Assembly: GCF_031755915.1 (NCBI RefSeq)
Contig: NC_083385.1
Coordinates: forward strand, 1,905,001 to 1,969,000
DNA from: Ziziphus jujuba
Taxonomy: Eukaryota > Streptophyta > Magnoliopsida > Rosales > Rhamnaceae
Reading direction: 5' to 3'
DNA: 64,000 nt
Both the position numbers and the translations under genes were made by a program. Shown one piece after another: positions 36,367-49,801 of the stretch (the first letter of the stretch is position 1; each line of letters starts with the position of its first letter). The notes beneath the pieces were generated by a model that was given only the letters and a program-made list of their open reading frames with translations, searched no databases and had not been told where the DNA came from.

Positions 36367-39254
36367 CTAGAATAGGCTATGAGACCCTTTATGTCTTTTA
36401 GTATTGTTGTCTAGGCAAAACCTTATACTCAATCAATCCTCTATTATGATCTATGATTTATGACATTGGGCGGCTTTACGAAATACTCCCTCTTCTCCAA
36501 TTGGTGAAATTACATGAGTTGACTTGGAATTGAAGGTACCTTTTAAAAAACCCAAAAGCAATATGTAGAGGACGACCCCAAAATAATTAGCTTCCACTGT
36601 GTGTGTAGGACCAAGAGAACATGCCATCCATTGCCCTCTGTAAAGAGCTGGAACCAATCATGGCGTTTTCTTGTTCAAAATTAAAGTTGGGAAATTACTT
36701 GCCAGTATTCATTTACTCATGAAAATTCAATATTAAGTCCGAATTTAATAATTTGAAAGACTTTTTGTTTTTAATTTTAGTACTATATATATATATGCAT
36801 ATTCAGTGACCGCAACAATGTCCATGAACCAATAGTATTGGTCAGAGTATATATGTTGCAATTCCGATAAGGTTTTGACGTACGTCCCCAATTAAATATA
36901 CAATTTCTGTGTGCTGTTCAAGCAAACATGGACCATTGAATTATAATTTATTAGTACCAAATTTTTATACATATTAAAAGAAATTGTTGGATCAATTGTT
37001 GACTTCGGCTAACCCCAGATTTAGTTTAATGGCTCTGATAATATCTGTGGATACTGTTTGGATAGTTTTGTGGGACATAGATCTTCAATAATGGCTTTTG
37101 ATATGTTGTTTGATTCATATTTACTTCTCTTACACCACACGAAAATGCAACTAATTATACAATATATTTCTGTTAGGTTGGATAGTTGAACCTAATAATA
37201 CCATTGGGTTATCTACAATTAAGGAGATCATGAGAGACTTAATTATCTCACTATATGTAACCAAAACAAAGTAAACGAAAAAAGTAGGTAATATTTATCG
37301 AGAATCTAATTTAAAAATGTAAATTTTCACTGGTATTACATTTTACTAGTAAAAAAAATATAATAATGATAACATTACTTGGTTCTAATTGCTTGAAACA
37401 CAATCATAATGCTATATATCTTACTCTAAAATATAAAGAAGGTAGGCCCAAATTGTCCTTACCAGTCAGGTGAGAGAATCAATTGAGCAAGCAAAGGTTG
37501 CTATCAACTGCCCCACTCAAATGAGGTTAGATCGAACACGTGTTTTTTTATTCCAAGAGTAAGTGATTGCATGTCCCCAAAAAAAAATTATTTTTAGATG
37601 TGTTTAGTTTCTCATGCGTCTGAAATAATTCCAAACAAATTAGATAAGGTTTTCAATTTAATTAAGATTCAATCCCACGTTGATATTGATTGATAAACAC
37701 TGTGAAACCCTCTTGAGAGAACGGCCAGTAAGTATTATCTGTAAGGTTGCTTATATGGAAATAAATAAAAAATGAAATTATTGGGAACTTTACCTGGCCT
37801 GTGCTAAAATAAGAAGCTGGTGTGTGTGGCCAAAAATTGACTTGCAGGCTTATAGCACGTCGTTGGTTCATATCGCCTATCAATTTTGGAATTTGACCAC
37901 CACTCGCACGTTGGATGGTTCGGATTAAAATTCCCCAATTATTCTATTTTATCTCTGTTGCTAAAAATGGTGGTTGTGATGGGGTAATTGGTAAATTCCA
38001 GTTTTTATATTTTATTAAAATAGATGATTTAAGTCTCCAACTTGGACTTGAGCATGCGTTATTGTCATTTTCAACCTTCTCTCATCATGAATTTGAAGTC
38101 ATCAAACTCGTTCAAACCGAAAAGGGTCACCAAAGAAACAAGGAAAACAATTTATAATCTCGTAGACAGACTAGGCATGCTATCTGATTCAATATTTCTA
38201 AAAAACTTAAATCAGCAGACAGACTAGGCATGATACCAGATCATACTGTAACTTTATGGCCAAGATTCTAGAAGAAGAATTATTTCCAAACGGAATTACA
38301 TATCCCTGTTTAGTACCATAGTTTAATGTTCTTCTTTGGAGTTTTAGTTAATGATTTGGTTTTTTTTTAACATTTACAATATATATATATTTTTAATCTT
38401 TGATATCTCAAACTTGTAATTCTAGATATAAATGCCGATGACTATCCAGCTGTGACTATATTTAATGATTTAATGTAGCACTTATTTGCGAGCAAACCTT
38501 TAATATAAAAAATATATATATTCTTTTTTATTCATCCCCTTATTTCTGGTTTTCATGAAAGTGGTTCTTTTAATATGAAAAGTGGTCTCTATCTGATGAC
38601 ATAGGTGGACTTACTGTTGAGGTAGCTGCGAATTATCATCAAATTTTTCTAAATCTTCGGGGTTAATTCAACAAAACAGTTGACTTTTTATTCTTAGCTA
38701 CATTTTAGAAAATGGGCATCTCATATATTGAGAAAGAAAATTGGGATGTTTATAGAAATATTAAAAAAACAAGAAAAGAAAGTGAAAACCAATACTGTTT
38801 CCTTTCTTACTTTTATCAATATTATAATGTATTCATCATTTTCACAATATGTTAAGACTTGCTATCCGAAACAAAACTAATCTCTATTTCACTCTATGAT
38901 AGGAAAAACATGAATATTTTAATTAACTTTGGAAAATGTCAAGTAAAACATAATAATTAATAAACAAATAGTTTTTATGTTTACCGCTGCCATGGTCTTC
39001 AAATAATTACAATATTGTGATATTTGAGCTCCTAGCGAACAAAAAAAACAAAAATAGAATAAAAAAAGCAATATTGGGCCAAAAATAGGAAATACGAGTA
39101 AATAGAAATGGGCTCATTAAGGGGGACACGTGATCAGATAATGGGTACATGAAGATTATATGGGGGCCCATTCCCGTGATGGGGCAGACAGAGCGAAGTC
39201 AAAAAATTCAAATGATATTTATGGCTTTTCAAAGTGCGCGTCGAGCGGAAAAAG

Positions 39255-39265
39255 TAGCCGTTACT
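39255..39265 (-). promoter_or_regulatory. MSA-like mitosis-specific element upstream of the NACK kinesin
   Basis: On the minus strand the sequence reads AGTAACGGCTA, which matches the AACGG core and YYA tail of the M-phase-specific activator element bound by three-repeat MYB (MYB3R) factors. It sits about 50 bases before the purine-rich start of the proposed leader exon. Confidence 0.5.
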
Positions 39266-39309
39266 TTTAGATTAAAAATTGTCATTACTCGCATTGTTCC
39301 AAAACGCCC

Positions 39310-39479
39310 GAGATAGAGAGAGAGAGAGAGAGACTTTTGCACTCCATCCACTTCCCGGTTTTCGGAGAAGAGCAAAACCATTTTTTGAAGCTTTTTGCAA
39401 TTTTGGATTTCTCGGTGGCTTTCAAGATCTCCCGCTTTCATCTGCTTTCTCTGCGTTCTTGAGCGCTTTTATTCGCTCT
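39310..39479 (+). other. Proposed untranslated leader exon of the NACK kinesin
   Basis: A purine-rich block ((GA)n at 39315-39333) is followed by a pyrimidine-rich leader with no ATG, ending at a strong donor (TCGCTCT/GTAAGT at 39480). The matching acceptor (TTTTTGAGCAG) ends at 40052, only 13 bases before the ATG. The 5' boundary is a guess. Confidence 0.55.
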
Positions 39480-39809
39480 GTAAGTGTGCTCGTCTTTTTG
39501 CATTTTTAATTTCCTAATTTCTTTGAAGGCCCTGTTTTAGAAGATTCTTGGTTGTTCATGAATTTTTTCTCTTATTTTCTTTATAAAAAGAAAGATTTTG
39601 TTCTTGTAAGATTTTTCAGGTGAATTTTGTTGCATGAGTATGGACTTCTCAAGATTATACTTATCGATTACCTAATATGGATAAATTTTTATGAGGTTTT
39701 TAAATGATACTCAGCGTGATTTTTTCTTTCTTTCTTTCTTTTTTTTTTTTTTTTTTCCTTCTTGATTTGGAAACACTTGCAGAAGTTAATTTAGTAATGG
39801 CGAATATCT

Positions 39810-39826
39810 GCGGGAAATTAGGGTTT
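39810..39826 (+). promoter_or_regulatory. E2F-type site next to a telo-box in the kinesin leader intron
   Basis: GCGGGAAA (the complement of the TTTCCCGC E2F consensus) at 39810-39817 is followed after one base by TAGGGTTT, a telo-box, at 39819-39826. The pairing is typical of cell-cycle genes. Here it lies in the leader intron, about 240 bases before the ATG. Confidence 0.5.
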
Positions 39827-40065
39827 CTGTTTTTCACTTCCATGTTTGTAACTCTACCGTTCTGTCCTTAATAGGTTTATTTCGATTTTTCAATAAGAAA
39901 TTGTCTGTTTATTGGCAACCAAAAAGATAATTATATGGGCAAAATTTGATATTTCGTTTCGGAAAAAATTTCGAGTATCTTTTTTTAGGTCATTATTATT
40001 ATTATTATTATTTTTCTGAGTTTAGTGGTAAAAAAATTTGATTTTTGAGCAGGACTAGTAAATTA

Positions 40066-40663
40066 ATGATGGTAGGGACACCGGCTACGCCATCATGTAA
40101 AATACAGAGGACTCCATGTTCAACTCCAGGAGGTCCGAAAGTTCGGGAGGAGAAAATATTAGTCACTGTTCGAATGAGGCCACTGAACCGCAGAGAACAA
40201 GCGATGTACGATCTCATCGCTTGGGAATGCGTGGACGAGAACTCTATAATTTTTAAGAACCCAAATCACGAAAGACCTGCAACCCCATACGTGTTTGGTA
40301 TGAGTTCTACAGCTCCAGCAGTTCTGTTCTTCTTCTTTGGTTTACTAGTTTGCTATGTTTAGTTTTGATCCTTGGCCCATAACAATTTATGTAAAATAAT
40401 ATCTGAGTTTCTGGAGATATTTTGAGTTATTATAATAAGTTTGTTCATAACTTTTCATAAATTTTATTGTGTTTTACGTGTGACAGATAAAGTTTTCAGT
40501 CCAAGTTGCTCTACTCATAGGGTCTATGAAGAAGGGGCAAAAGATGTCGCTTTATCTGCAATGATGGGAATGAATGGTAATATAGCCAGCGACTCGTAGT
40601 CTAGGATATCTTTTTTATATTTTGATAAGTCTTCGTGGTCTGTTCCAAAGTGTCATAAGTGTT

Positions 40664-40697
<34 letters not shown>

Positions 40698-43600
40698 GGG
40701 TGCAGCAACGATTTTTGCATATGGCCAGACCAGTAGTGGTAAGACATATACCATGAGAGGAATCACTGAAAATGCTGTGAGGGACATCTACGACCACATA
40801 AAGAATGTAAGTTAATAACATACTCGCCTTCTCTGGAATTTCATTTAATTGTGTGAAGGGGGCTACTCTACAAGTCTTGGAAAACTAGTACGGAAATATA
40901 GTACATGACTATTGAGTTCATTTATGCCATCTTATTTTAATGTCGCAGAACCCTGAGAGAGATTTTACCTTGAAATTTTCTGCGTTGGAGATCTACAATG
41001 AAACTGTTGTTGACCTTCTGAATCGAGAATCAGGTTCCCTTCGGCTTTTGGATGATCCTGAGGTATTGACAAGAACTTCCTCTACCAAAGCACTTTCTCA
41101 AATTCAATTATATTTCTGTTTTAACTTTTTTCCCTTCTTTGCATTGTAGAAAGGAACGATGGTGGAGAAACTAGTTGAAGAAGTTGTAAAGGATGGTGCC
41201 CATCTAACACATTTAATTGGCATTTGTGAAGGTAACTATGGATTTGAGTTCATTGTTAATCTATTTAGCTATTGATTTGTTTGCAAAAACAACCATGAGC
41301 ACATGTTTGGGATAAGTTATGGCTTAAGAACTTTCTGGCAAGTAAGAGATAATTAAAAGTGAAATTGTTTACCTCTTCACTTTTCTACTTTCAGTTCTCT
41401 TCTATGTGGATAGCTTGTGAGCTTGTCACCAGTTCTCGCATTCCTTTTCCTTGTTTGTATTTCATTAAGCTGAGTTAATGAAGGTCTTTTGTAAGATAAT
41501 CCTTGTATCATTTTTTCCCATGCTTTCTAATTAAAATGTTGTCTTTGCAGCTCAAAGGCAAGTTGGAGAAACCATTTTAAATGATAAAAGCTCAAGGTCA
41601 CATCAGATAATCAGGCTGGTATGCTCAATGATGGATTAATTAGGTCTTTTCCTTATACAACGAATCATGCATGCTTTGTACATTTATGCTTTACATATTT
41701 TTTTTGTTCCTGTAAATACATTATTTCTAAGTCTACACATTGAATCGGTAGAGGCCAGAAATTCATCCTTTCTTAAAAAGGAATTTGCTTTAAATTTTTA
41801 GGTAGTTCACATGTATGTAAATTTTGAGTGCACTTTCTATAAGTCCATCATGAGAATATGATTTAACTTTATGGATTTTAGACCATAGAGAGCAGCCTTC
41901 GGGGAAGTTCAGGCCATGTGAAGTCCTTCATAGCCAACTTGGTAGGCTTATCTGCTCTTTTCTACCTGGGTCACTTTGACAAAATAAACAGTATATTTTT
42001 GTTGATTATAATTCCAGAACTTTGCAGAATCTTGTGGACCTGGCTGGGAGTGAACGTGCCTCCCAAACAAATGCAGATGGTACAAGATTGAAGGAAGGTA
42101 GTCACATTAACCGTAGTTTGTTGACACTCACAACAGTGATCAGGAAACTAAGGTAGGCATGTGCAGAACTACTAATACTATGTCTAGTACTTTGGTTTCT
42201 TTAGTAAGTATGCCATATAGTTAAATTTTCAAATTCAACTTGTCATAGTTTTGCTTCTTGATTCGACAGAATTAATGCTTGTATGATCTAATTAAGATTT
42301 AAAATTTATGAGTCAATTAGTTATGTCTAGTTGAATGGCTTATGAGAAACTTTTATGTAAATTTTCTGGTGAACAATATGAAAATTTATATAATATCATT
42401 TTTCTAAATATATATCATTTTGCAGATGAATGACAGTTATTGAACATGTAAGTACCTAATTTTTTGCTGTATGGGTATTCTTCTGCAGTGGTGGAAAGAG
42501 AAGCGGTCATATACCTTATAGAGATTCAAAAGTTACCAGAATATTGCAGTCATCAATTGGTGGAAATGCTCGGACGGCAATTATATGTACCATGAGCCCA
42601 GCTTTAAGTCATGTAGAGCAAACAAAGAACACACTTTCATTTGCAACTAGTGCCAAGGAAGTTACCAACAATGCCCAAGTAAACATGGTATGCCCAAGGA
42701 ATACACTGTCATTCGCACAGGCACTTTTAGTTTGTTTGTTCCTTTGTATACCTGAAAACTTTCAAGAAGACAGATTTAGCTATAGATTGGTATGAATAAG
42801 TTATCTGAGTCTTGATTTATGTGTTTCCATAGTGTAATGTTGTGTCATTCACATAGAATGCATGATACAGTAAGCATATTTTAGCAGAAGATTGGTTCAA
42901 CGGCATACTGTTTAATTTGCACATACAGGGTGAAGTATTTTTGCATCTTAGATCCTTGATTTAACATTTTGAGAATGAATTGGATTGAAAACTTATATAT
43001 CCAACTTGATTGTGGAGAAGGCCTTGCAAATGAAGTTAAGGACATATATGGCCTGTCTAAACTTCCTATTAATTTACGATTCAGGTTGTTTCAGACAAGA
43101 GATTAGTGAAGCATTTGCAGGAGGAAGTTGCCAGACTTGAAGCAGAACTAAGAAATCCAGAGCCTTCTTCATTTTCATGCTTGAGGTCATTGATAGAACA
43201 GAAGGACTTGAAAATCAAGAAGGTATGATTCTTCCTGAGTAATTTGATAATTTTTTTGATAATGTCATAAGTAATTCAGGACCAGGGTAGAGAGAGATGG
43301 GGAGGAAGAGAGAAAAAGAGAGAAAGGGGAAGAACATGGAGGGTGCTTTTGTAATTTAACCTTATAATTATCACCCAAAAGAAAAATTATGAAAAAGTGG
43401 GAAATGGTATGCCTAATTCTGAAAAAGAAAAAGGAACTTCCTTTTGATCTGTGTGCACTTTAATTGTAAAGAGATTTCATTTTTCAGATGGAGAGTGAAA
43501 TGGAGGAGTTAAAGCGCCAAAGAGACCTTGCACAATCACAACTTGATTTAGAAAGAAAAGTGCACAAAGTGCATAAGGTACATAGTGACTATCATATATT

Positions 43601-45589
43601 TTTGTTTCATGATTTCATTTTTCCCTTCTATTCTCATGGATGTATCTCTTTTCAGGGATGCAATCACAGTGGGCCTTCTTCTGAAGTTGTCAGGTGTCTT
43701 TCTTTTTCTGGTGATGATAATGAACCAATCTCTTCTAAACCCACACCAGAAACCCGGACAAGAACTAGACTGCAAAGGGAGGCAATGGTTAGGCGATCAG
43801 TAACTTCTACAGATCCATCCATGCTTGTTCATGAAATCCGAAAGATTGAGCAGAGGCAGAGACAGCTCGGTGAGGAAGCAAACCGTGCACTTGACGTACT
43901 GCATAAGGAAGTTGCTTCACATCGAGTGGGGAATAAAGAAGCTGCTGAAAACATCGCGAAGTTACTGTCAGAAATAAAGAACATTCAAGTAGCAAACTCC
44001 ATTGCTGAAGACATTGTGATTGGAGATCAGGCCAACCTGAAAGAAGAGATAACTAGGTTCAAATCTCAAGGAAGCACTATTGAATCATTAGAAAAGAAGC
44101 TCGAGATTGTCCAAAATTCAATAGATCAGCTGGTTTCTTCTTTTGTAACTAGTGATGAGAGCCACTCAAAAAAGAAGAAAATCCTTCCTTTCACTTTGAG
44201 TAATAGCACAAACATGCAAAATATAATTCGGGCCCCATGCTCACCACTGTCCTCTTCTCGTAAAGTGATGGAATCTGAGGTTGAGAACAAGGTCCCTGAG
44301 AATGGTGGAGCTACTACACCTAATTCTAACAATGTGGCTTCGCCATATAACAATGATGGGTCTGGTAACTATACATCAAGAGAAGGAACGCCTGTTGCAC
44401 GGAAGTCGAACTCAGTTAATGTTAAGAAGATGCAGAGGATGTTCAAGAATGCCGCTGAGGAGAACATCCGGAGCATCAGAGCCTATGTAACCGAGTTAAA
44501 AGAGCGAGTGGCAAAGCTACAATACCAAAAGCAGCTTCTGGTTTGCCAGGTAAATATCACTTTAAACATTCATGATACGAGATCAACTTTAGGAGTAAAA
44601 TCTTCCTGTGAGAATGGAACCATCGGTACCTAGCTAAAAGGAGCTTCCGGAACCTCTATGTTACTAATCAAGAATAAAGCAGCAACACTGTTGCATCCAA
44701 ACTATAACTACGCAAGTTAATCAATTCAAGATAATTAAAACTAAGCTCTAACAGCCCACTAAACATTATAGGCATATGACACGTGTCACCTAAGGTTCTC
44801 ACGGTTGTAAAGCATTATTCTCAATTTCATTTTTATTTTATATTATGGTATCTTAGGTATTACAACTAGAGGAGGCAAATGAAGCTGGTGGGTCAGATGC
44901 AGCAGATGAAATCTCTGAGTCTCCTAAGTCATGGCATGTCATATTTGAGGAGTGGAGGAAGGAAATTTTCATGTTATGGCACTTGTGCCATGTTTCAATT
45001 ATACACCGCACACAGTTTTATTTGTTGTTCAAGGGAGACCCTGCTGATCAAATATACATGGAAGTTGAACTTAGGCGACTGACATGGTTGGAGCGGCATT
45101 TATCGGATCTTGGCAATGCAAGCCCTGCACTTTTAGGAGATGAACCTGCAGGTTCTGTTTTTGCAAGGTATTTGACATGGAGGTTTTTGATGCCCCGATA
45201 TATGCTTTATCTCTAAATGTCTTGCTTATAAAATTGATGTTTACTTTGATTATGGTGGCAGTGTCAAGGCCCTTAAGCAAGAAAGAGAATACTTAGCAAA
45301 GAGGGTGAGTTCTAAACTATCAATGGAGGAAAGAGAGATGCTTTATACGAAATGGGAAATTCCACAAGTAGGAAAACAAAGAAGGTTGCAACTTGTTAAC
45401 AAATTGTGGACAGATCCTCATAACATGCAACATATACAAGAGAGCGCTGAGATTGTTGCAAAGCTCGTCGGGTTCTGTGAATCTGGAGAACACGTTAGCA
45501 AAGAGATGTTTGAGCTGAACTTTGTTTGCCCCTCTGATAAGAGGACATGGATGGGCTGGAATTTGATATCAAATCTTCTCAATCTGTAA
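40066..45589 (+). CDS. NACK-type kinesin (KIN-7; NACK1/HINKEL - NACK2/TETRASPORE family), 14 coding exons, 943 aa
   Basis: Plus-end-directed kinesin of the phragmoplast; family members recruit the NPK1/ANP MAPKKK to expand the cell plate. Coding exons: 40066-40297, 40487-40576, 40706-40806, 40949-41062, 41150-41231, 41551-41618, 41882-41941, 42028-42152, 42489-42687, 43085-43222, 43488-43577, 43656-44549, 44857-45167, 45262-45589. Phases close at 944 codons. The N-terminal motor has the P-loop GQTSSGKT (114-121), switch I SSRSH (220-224) and switch II DLAGSE (253-258). A neck and coiled coils follow ([18 protein letters not shown]). The C-terminal NACK domain (DUF3490) includes [19 protein letters not shown] and ends SNLLNL. 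TP-rich N-terminal and mid regions hold possible CDK sites. I chose the ATG at 40066; a second ATG follows directly. The N-terminal VGTPATPS slightly favours the NACK2/TES branch, but this is unsure. Confidence 0.94.
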
Positions 45590-45913
45590 CAAAAGAGTTT
45601 ACCATTCCACTTCATTTTTCATTCTATGATTTTTTCAAACGTAGTAGAGAATATTGTTTGTATCTTGTAATTAGAATGCCTCTTGTAACGAAAAAGTAAA
45701 TTAGTTTCTAGCGGGTGATATGTGGTGGTGGCTAAGTGGAGTATCGATGAAATAGAGCACTTTGGAAAACCAAAAAGCCTTTTCCGCATTAATATTTTTC
45801 CTTATTTCAAAAAAATAAAAAAAAATAAAAAAATCCCTTTTAGTTAGACCTGACGTAATAAACAAGACAATATAAAGTATGACCATAAATTATGACCAAA
45901 AAGAACAAAAAAT

Positions 45914-45968
<55 letters not shown>

Positions 45969-46267
45969 TATCTAAATTGTAAGAATAAACAAAATGCAAA
46001 AACGAGCAAAAAAAAAAAATGCTGAAGGGGAAGGTAAGAAATGAAAATAAAAAATGAAGGTGAGGGCAAGTAGGTCTTTTGATGTGGTTCCATCTTAAAA
46101 CCAAGGATTCGGATACCCAAAACCCTCAGTCGCTCCGTATCTCGCAGTCAAATCGCAGAGAGAGAAAGAGAGAGAGAGAGACGAAAGGAATTTGTTTGAT
46201 CAGAATTAGAATCGAAGAAGAAGAAGACGAAAGTGAAAAATAATAATAATAATAAGAAAGCGTAGTA
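45590..46267. other. Intergenic region between the kinesin and eIF3k, with a compound microsatellite
   Basis: This 678-base tandem-gene spacer contains the kinesin 3' flank, a compound (TA)n(TG)n microsatellite at about 45913-45968, and the purine-rich leader of eIF3k ((GA)n at 46158-46181, GAA and AAT repeats just before the ATG). Confidence 0.65.
45913..45968. repeat. Compound (TA)n(TG)n microsatellite
   Basis: An imperfect TA run passes directly into about 12 TG units. It lies about 300 bases upstream of the eIF3k start codon and is likely polymorphic. Confidence 0.92.
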
Positions 46268-48489
46268 ATGGGAAGAGAAAGGGATGTAGTTCAGCAGCCG
46301 TTGGCCCTAACGGCCGAAGAGCTCGTAGCCGTCAATCCCTATAATCCCGACATCCTTCATGAACTCGAAAACTACGTCAACGATCAGGTCTCTTTATCGC
46401 CTCTTTTTTCTTATGTCCACTCAATCATCTTTCACTTTCTCTAATTTTTTTTTATTTTTTTAAAATTTTCTCAATTCATTTATTGATTTCTATGCCAGGT
46501 TTCTTCTCAAAAATACAGTCTTGATGCAAATCTTTGCCTTCTTCGATTCTATCAGGTAACGCATTTATGATTTATCTCTGGGTTTTTTAACTTTTGTACT
46601 AATGTTTATTTAATATTATATATTTTCTTAAAAAACAGTTTGAGCCAGAGAGAATGAGTACCCAAATCGTTGCTCGCATCTTAATTAAGGTCTGGTTATG
46701 CTTATGCCTTTAACTTTCTATTTTTGTGGATTTCGCTTTTTTTTTTTTTTTTTCAATACTTTATTTATTTATTTATTTTGTTTTCGTTTTGTATAGGCTC
46801 TAATGGCAATGCCTGCGCCAGATTTCAGCCTTTGTCTCTTCCTAATCCCTGAAAGAGTGGTATGCATATCAAATTTTTTTTTTTTTTTCTTTTTCCAATA
46901 AGTGTCTTTATCTTTTCTCACCATCCTGTGTGGTTTTCAATTCCTTCGGGAGATTACGAATGGAATTCAACTAGCGAGGATTATAAATACTAATCTACTG
47001 CCTTTTTTTTTGTTTTCCTCTCTCTCCTTGTCTTTGATTAACAGCAAATGGAAGACCAATTCAAGACACTGATTGTTTTGTCACACTATTTGGAGGTATG
47101 ATATTGTGGGTTCTTTCAATCATTCCCATGCATGAAATGGATGAACAATAAAAATCTACTTCTTCCTTTGCAGACAGGAAGATTCCGTCAGTTCTGGGAT
47201 GAAGCAGCTAAGAATCGTCACATAGTTGAAGCTGTACCAGGTATGTCAAATCATGGTGCTCTGATTTTGTCTATTGTTCTCGTCAGCTAATAACTTTGGT
47301 TAATCAGAATTGTATCTCTCATTTGCTTTCTTATGAAGAAAAAACAATCCAATCTTTTGTTTTTCTGTTATGTTCTTCTCCTATATTCTTTTGTATTTTC
47401 TTTCTTATTCTTTCCAGCTGGATGGATGGACCTGTTTTGTTCATCAAGGACTAATGCTTGATTGAATGGTTGTTCTTTAATTATATAGAAACTGGCCTCA
47501 TTATATAAAAATTGGACTTACGCAGCTTTCTTCAGTTGGTTGATTTTCTAGTGCTGCTGTTGCCTGTCATTATTGTAGTACTATATATCATGGATTATGC
47601 TTGCCCGCTATGTGGTTTACAAGTGTCTTAATTGCAGGTTTTGAGCAAGCAATTCAAGCCTATGCAGTTCATGTTCTTTCTTTGACTTACCAGAAGGTTC
47701 CTAGATCTGTTCTTGCTGAGGTATGCTTTAAATTCGTTGGTGTTCCATGTAATGTGAGGTGTTCTTTCATGTGGTCTCATTTCCATATGATATCATACAT
47801 ATTGCTAAATATGGTTCGAATGGCACCTCCAGTTAGCTGCTTTTATCGACTGTGTAACTGAAGGATGATGTTTGAATTTGATTTCTTTTCCCTTTTAACT
47901 TTGTACATTTATTAACAAAAATCAAATTTGAATACCTGGAAATTTAATGGAAAAATGATTATACCCTTGATTGCTATACAAGCATAAACAAAGAGAATTT
48001 GGGCTTATATATTTTAGGTGTGTAATATATGGTCTGATATTTCGTTACGATTTTCAGAGGTCACTGGACTCTAATTTATTTTTCGTCCTTTGTTCTTGCT
48101 ACCCTTGAAGTAGAAGAATAATATTTTCTGTGGCTTTGGATCTAAGAGTGATCTTGGTCATTATTGCCTTTTCACTTTTATATTCTTTTGACCCAGAGCA
48201 CATAGAAAATTTATGTATGTCATACCTTCAATGCTTTTCGTGACTGTCTTTGTAAAACTAATGATCTGGGTTGGATATGTTACAGGCTATCAACATTGAA
48301 GGTCTATCACTAGACAAATTTCTTGAGCATCAGGTAGCCAATAGTGGTTGGATTCTTGAGAAAGGTCATGGGAGAGGTCAGCTCATTGCCCTACCCCAAA
48401 ATGAATTTAACCATCCTGAGCTGAAGAAAAGCACTGGTGATGCCATTCCTCTAGAACATGTAACCCGCATATTTCCCATTCTTGGTTGA
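46268..48489 (+). CDS. TIF3K1: Eukaryotic translation initiation factor 3 subunit K, 8 exons, 231 aa
   Basis: Non-core subunit of eIF3, which binds the 40S ribosome and organises initiation. Exons: 46268-46387, 46499-46555, 46639-46689, 46797-46859, 47045-47095, 47174-47240, 47638-47720, 48286-48489. All junctions are GT-AG and the phases give 232 codons, close to the usual length. The N-terminal HAM-like helices contain LTAEELVAVNPYNPDIL and the DANLCLLRFYQFEPE segment. The C-terminal winged-helix part contains LEHQVANSGWILEKG and ends RIFPILG. The gene lies head-to-tail behind the kinesin and converges on the SAC phosphatase. The leader is purine-rich with GAA/AAT repeats; I saw no upstream ATG in the last ~100 bases. 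Confidence 0.95.
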
Positions 48490-49801
48490 TCGCTTTCTAC
48501 TTGGTCCAGAACTTCTGTTAACTTCAGCAGAAGGTTTTTATTCTAGGATCAGTTGCGGTGCTACTGTCATAATTACTTTTCTAAAGTGCTTCATTTTGCC
48601 TGCTGTAGCTTTCTTATAATTTTGTTTCAAGTATTTGTCAAGAACCCAGATTAAGCTTAGAAGCGCAGTTATAAATCGGAAGATAATTTTTTTGATACTT
48701 CCCCCCCCCCCCCCCCCCCCCCCCCCCCCACCTCTCTTAATTTAACTTTTCATTGCCTTTTGAGTTATATTTTCTGTTGATGTGTGTAGTGATGTGGCGT
48801 AATAGTGTGGCTGCTGAAACATATTCCTTTTACCGACTTATGTTAAACATGGTTAGTTAGGTGAATGAGCAGTATAATTTCAAAATTATCTAGAAAATTT
48901 TCAATATACTTTAGTAGCTACTTATTAATGCTTCATGAATTTATTTTTAGATGATATATGATTTATATTTTCCACAAATAATTTGTCTAATATAAAGTTT
49001 TTCAATGTTAATACTCTCTTTTTGCTATTTTATTCTCATATATGCATATTCTTCAATTGGTTGGAACTATAATTTTTTGTTTTTTTATTGAGAAAAAAGT
49101 GCCCATCAACTCCTATCTATTAAAAAAAAAAAAATAATCGAAGAGCCCTGAAGAACCTTTGAAAATAAATAAATAAATAAATAAATAAAAAATAATTATT
49201 TATATATACGAGGCTCTTTTTGTTTCTCTGGCATTGCCAAGTGTAGATGGCACTAAAAAGACAATTTTTCTACGTTAAGATTTTCCTCCAAACATTTTGT
49301 CCACATTGTTAGTTTCAACACTGACCATAATCAAAATGAAGCAATATAAAGAATCAATGACCTGCAATTCTAAAAGTGGAGCCTCAATGAGCAGAGCGAA
49401 AAATATTTACATGATTAAAACCTAAAGTCCACGAACCGATGGAGGAAGAGCTCCTAAAAGAATTTTTTTTTTTTTTTTTCTTCCCTGAGTGCTGACTATT
49501 TACTCTTTTGTACTTTTGGTATCAGATTCCGATTGAAGTTTTCTTGATAAAATCAATAATGTAAATCATACACGAGGGCCAGGAATTGATGATTTGCCTC
49601 TACGAATAATATCCTCCCAAACAATGCTGGTTCCACTGCTTATGTTTCTTCTTCTAATTTGTTCCCGGTGTCAGTTGCATGCTCTCTCTCTCTCTACAGT
49701 TTCTTTTTCCCGTGCATTCGCATCTTTGAAGCAGATTGAGCACATCGAGTCAATCAAGAGAGGAAAAAGGTATTATTTATGAGGAAAATTGAGCCAAACT
49801 T
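48490..49801. other. Convergent spacer between eIF3k and the SAC phosphatase
   Basis: This 1.3-kb stretch holds both 3' flanks, a C homopolymer of about 29 bases (48701-48729), an (AAAT)n run at about 49164-49190 and a poly-T near 49460-49478. The open frame at 49594-49782 is not gene-like. Confidence 0.6.
48701..48729. repeat. 29-base C homopolymer
   Basis: An unbroken run of C on the plus strand lies about 210 bases after the eIF3k stop codon. Runs of this length are rare in plant DNA. It could form an i-motif or G-quadruplex, or its length could be a sequencing or assembly artefact. Confidence 0.9.

Larger units (their letters stand above)
30973..39309. other. 8.3-kb spacer: sucrose synthase and kinesin upstream regions
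   Basis: No supported gene. Contents include a (GA)n tract at 32221-32249 next to an A/T-rich frame, TTATTA repeats at about 32803-32818, TA runs at 31831-31856, 33289-33307 and 35969-35993, and a T run of about 24 bases near 35681-35704. ACGT-core motifs occur near 32948 and 33185 (GACGTGGC). A degraded G/C-rich repeat is noted at 36225-36366. Frames of 60-190 codons here are low-complexity or interrupted. Confidence 0.55.
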
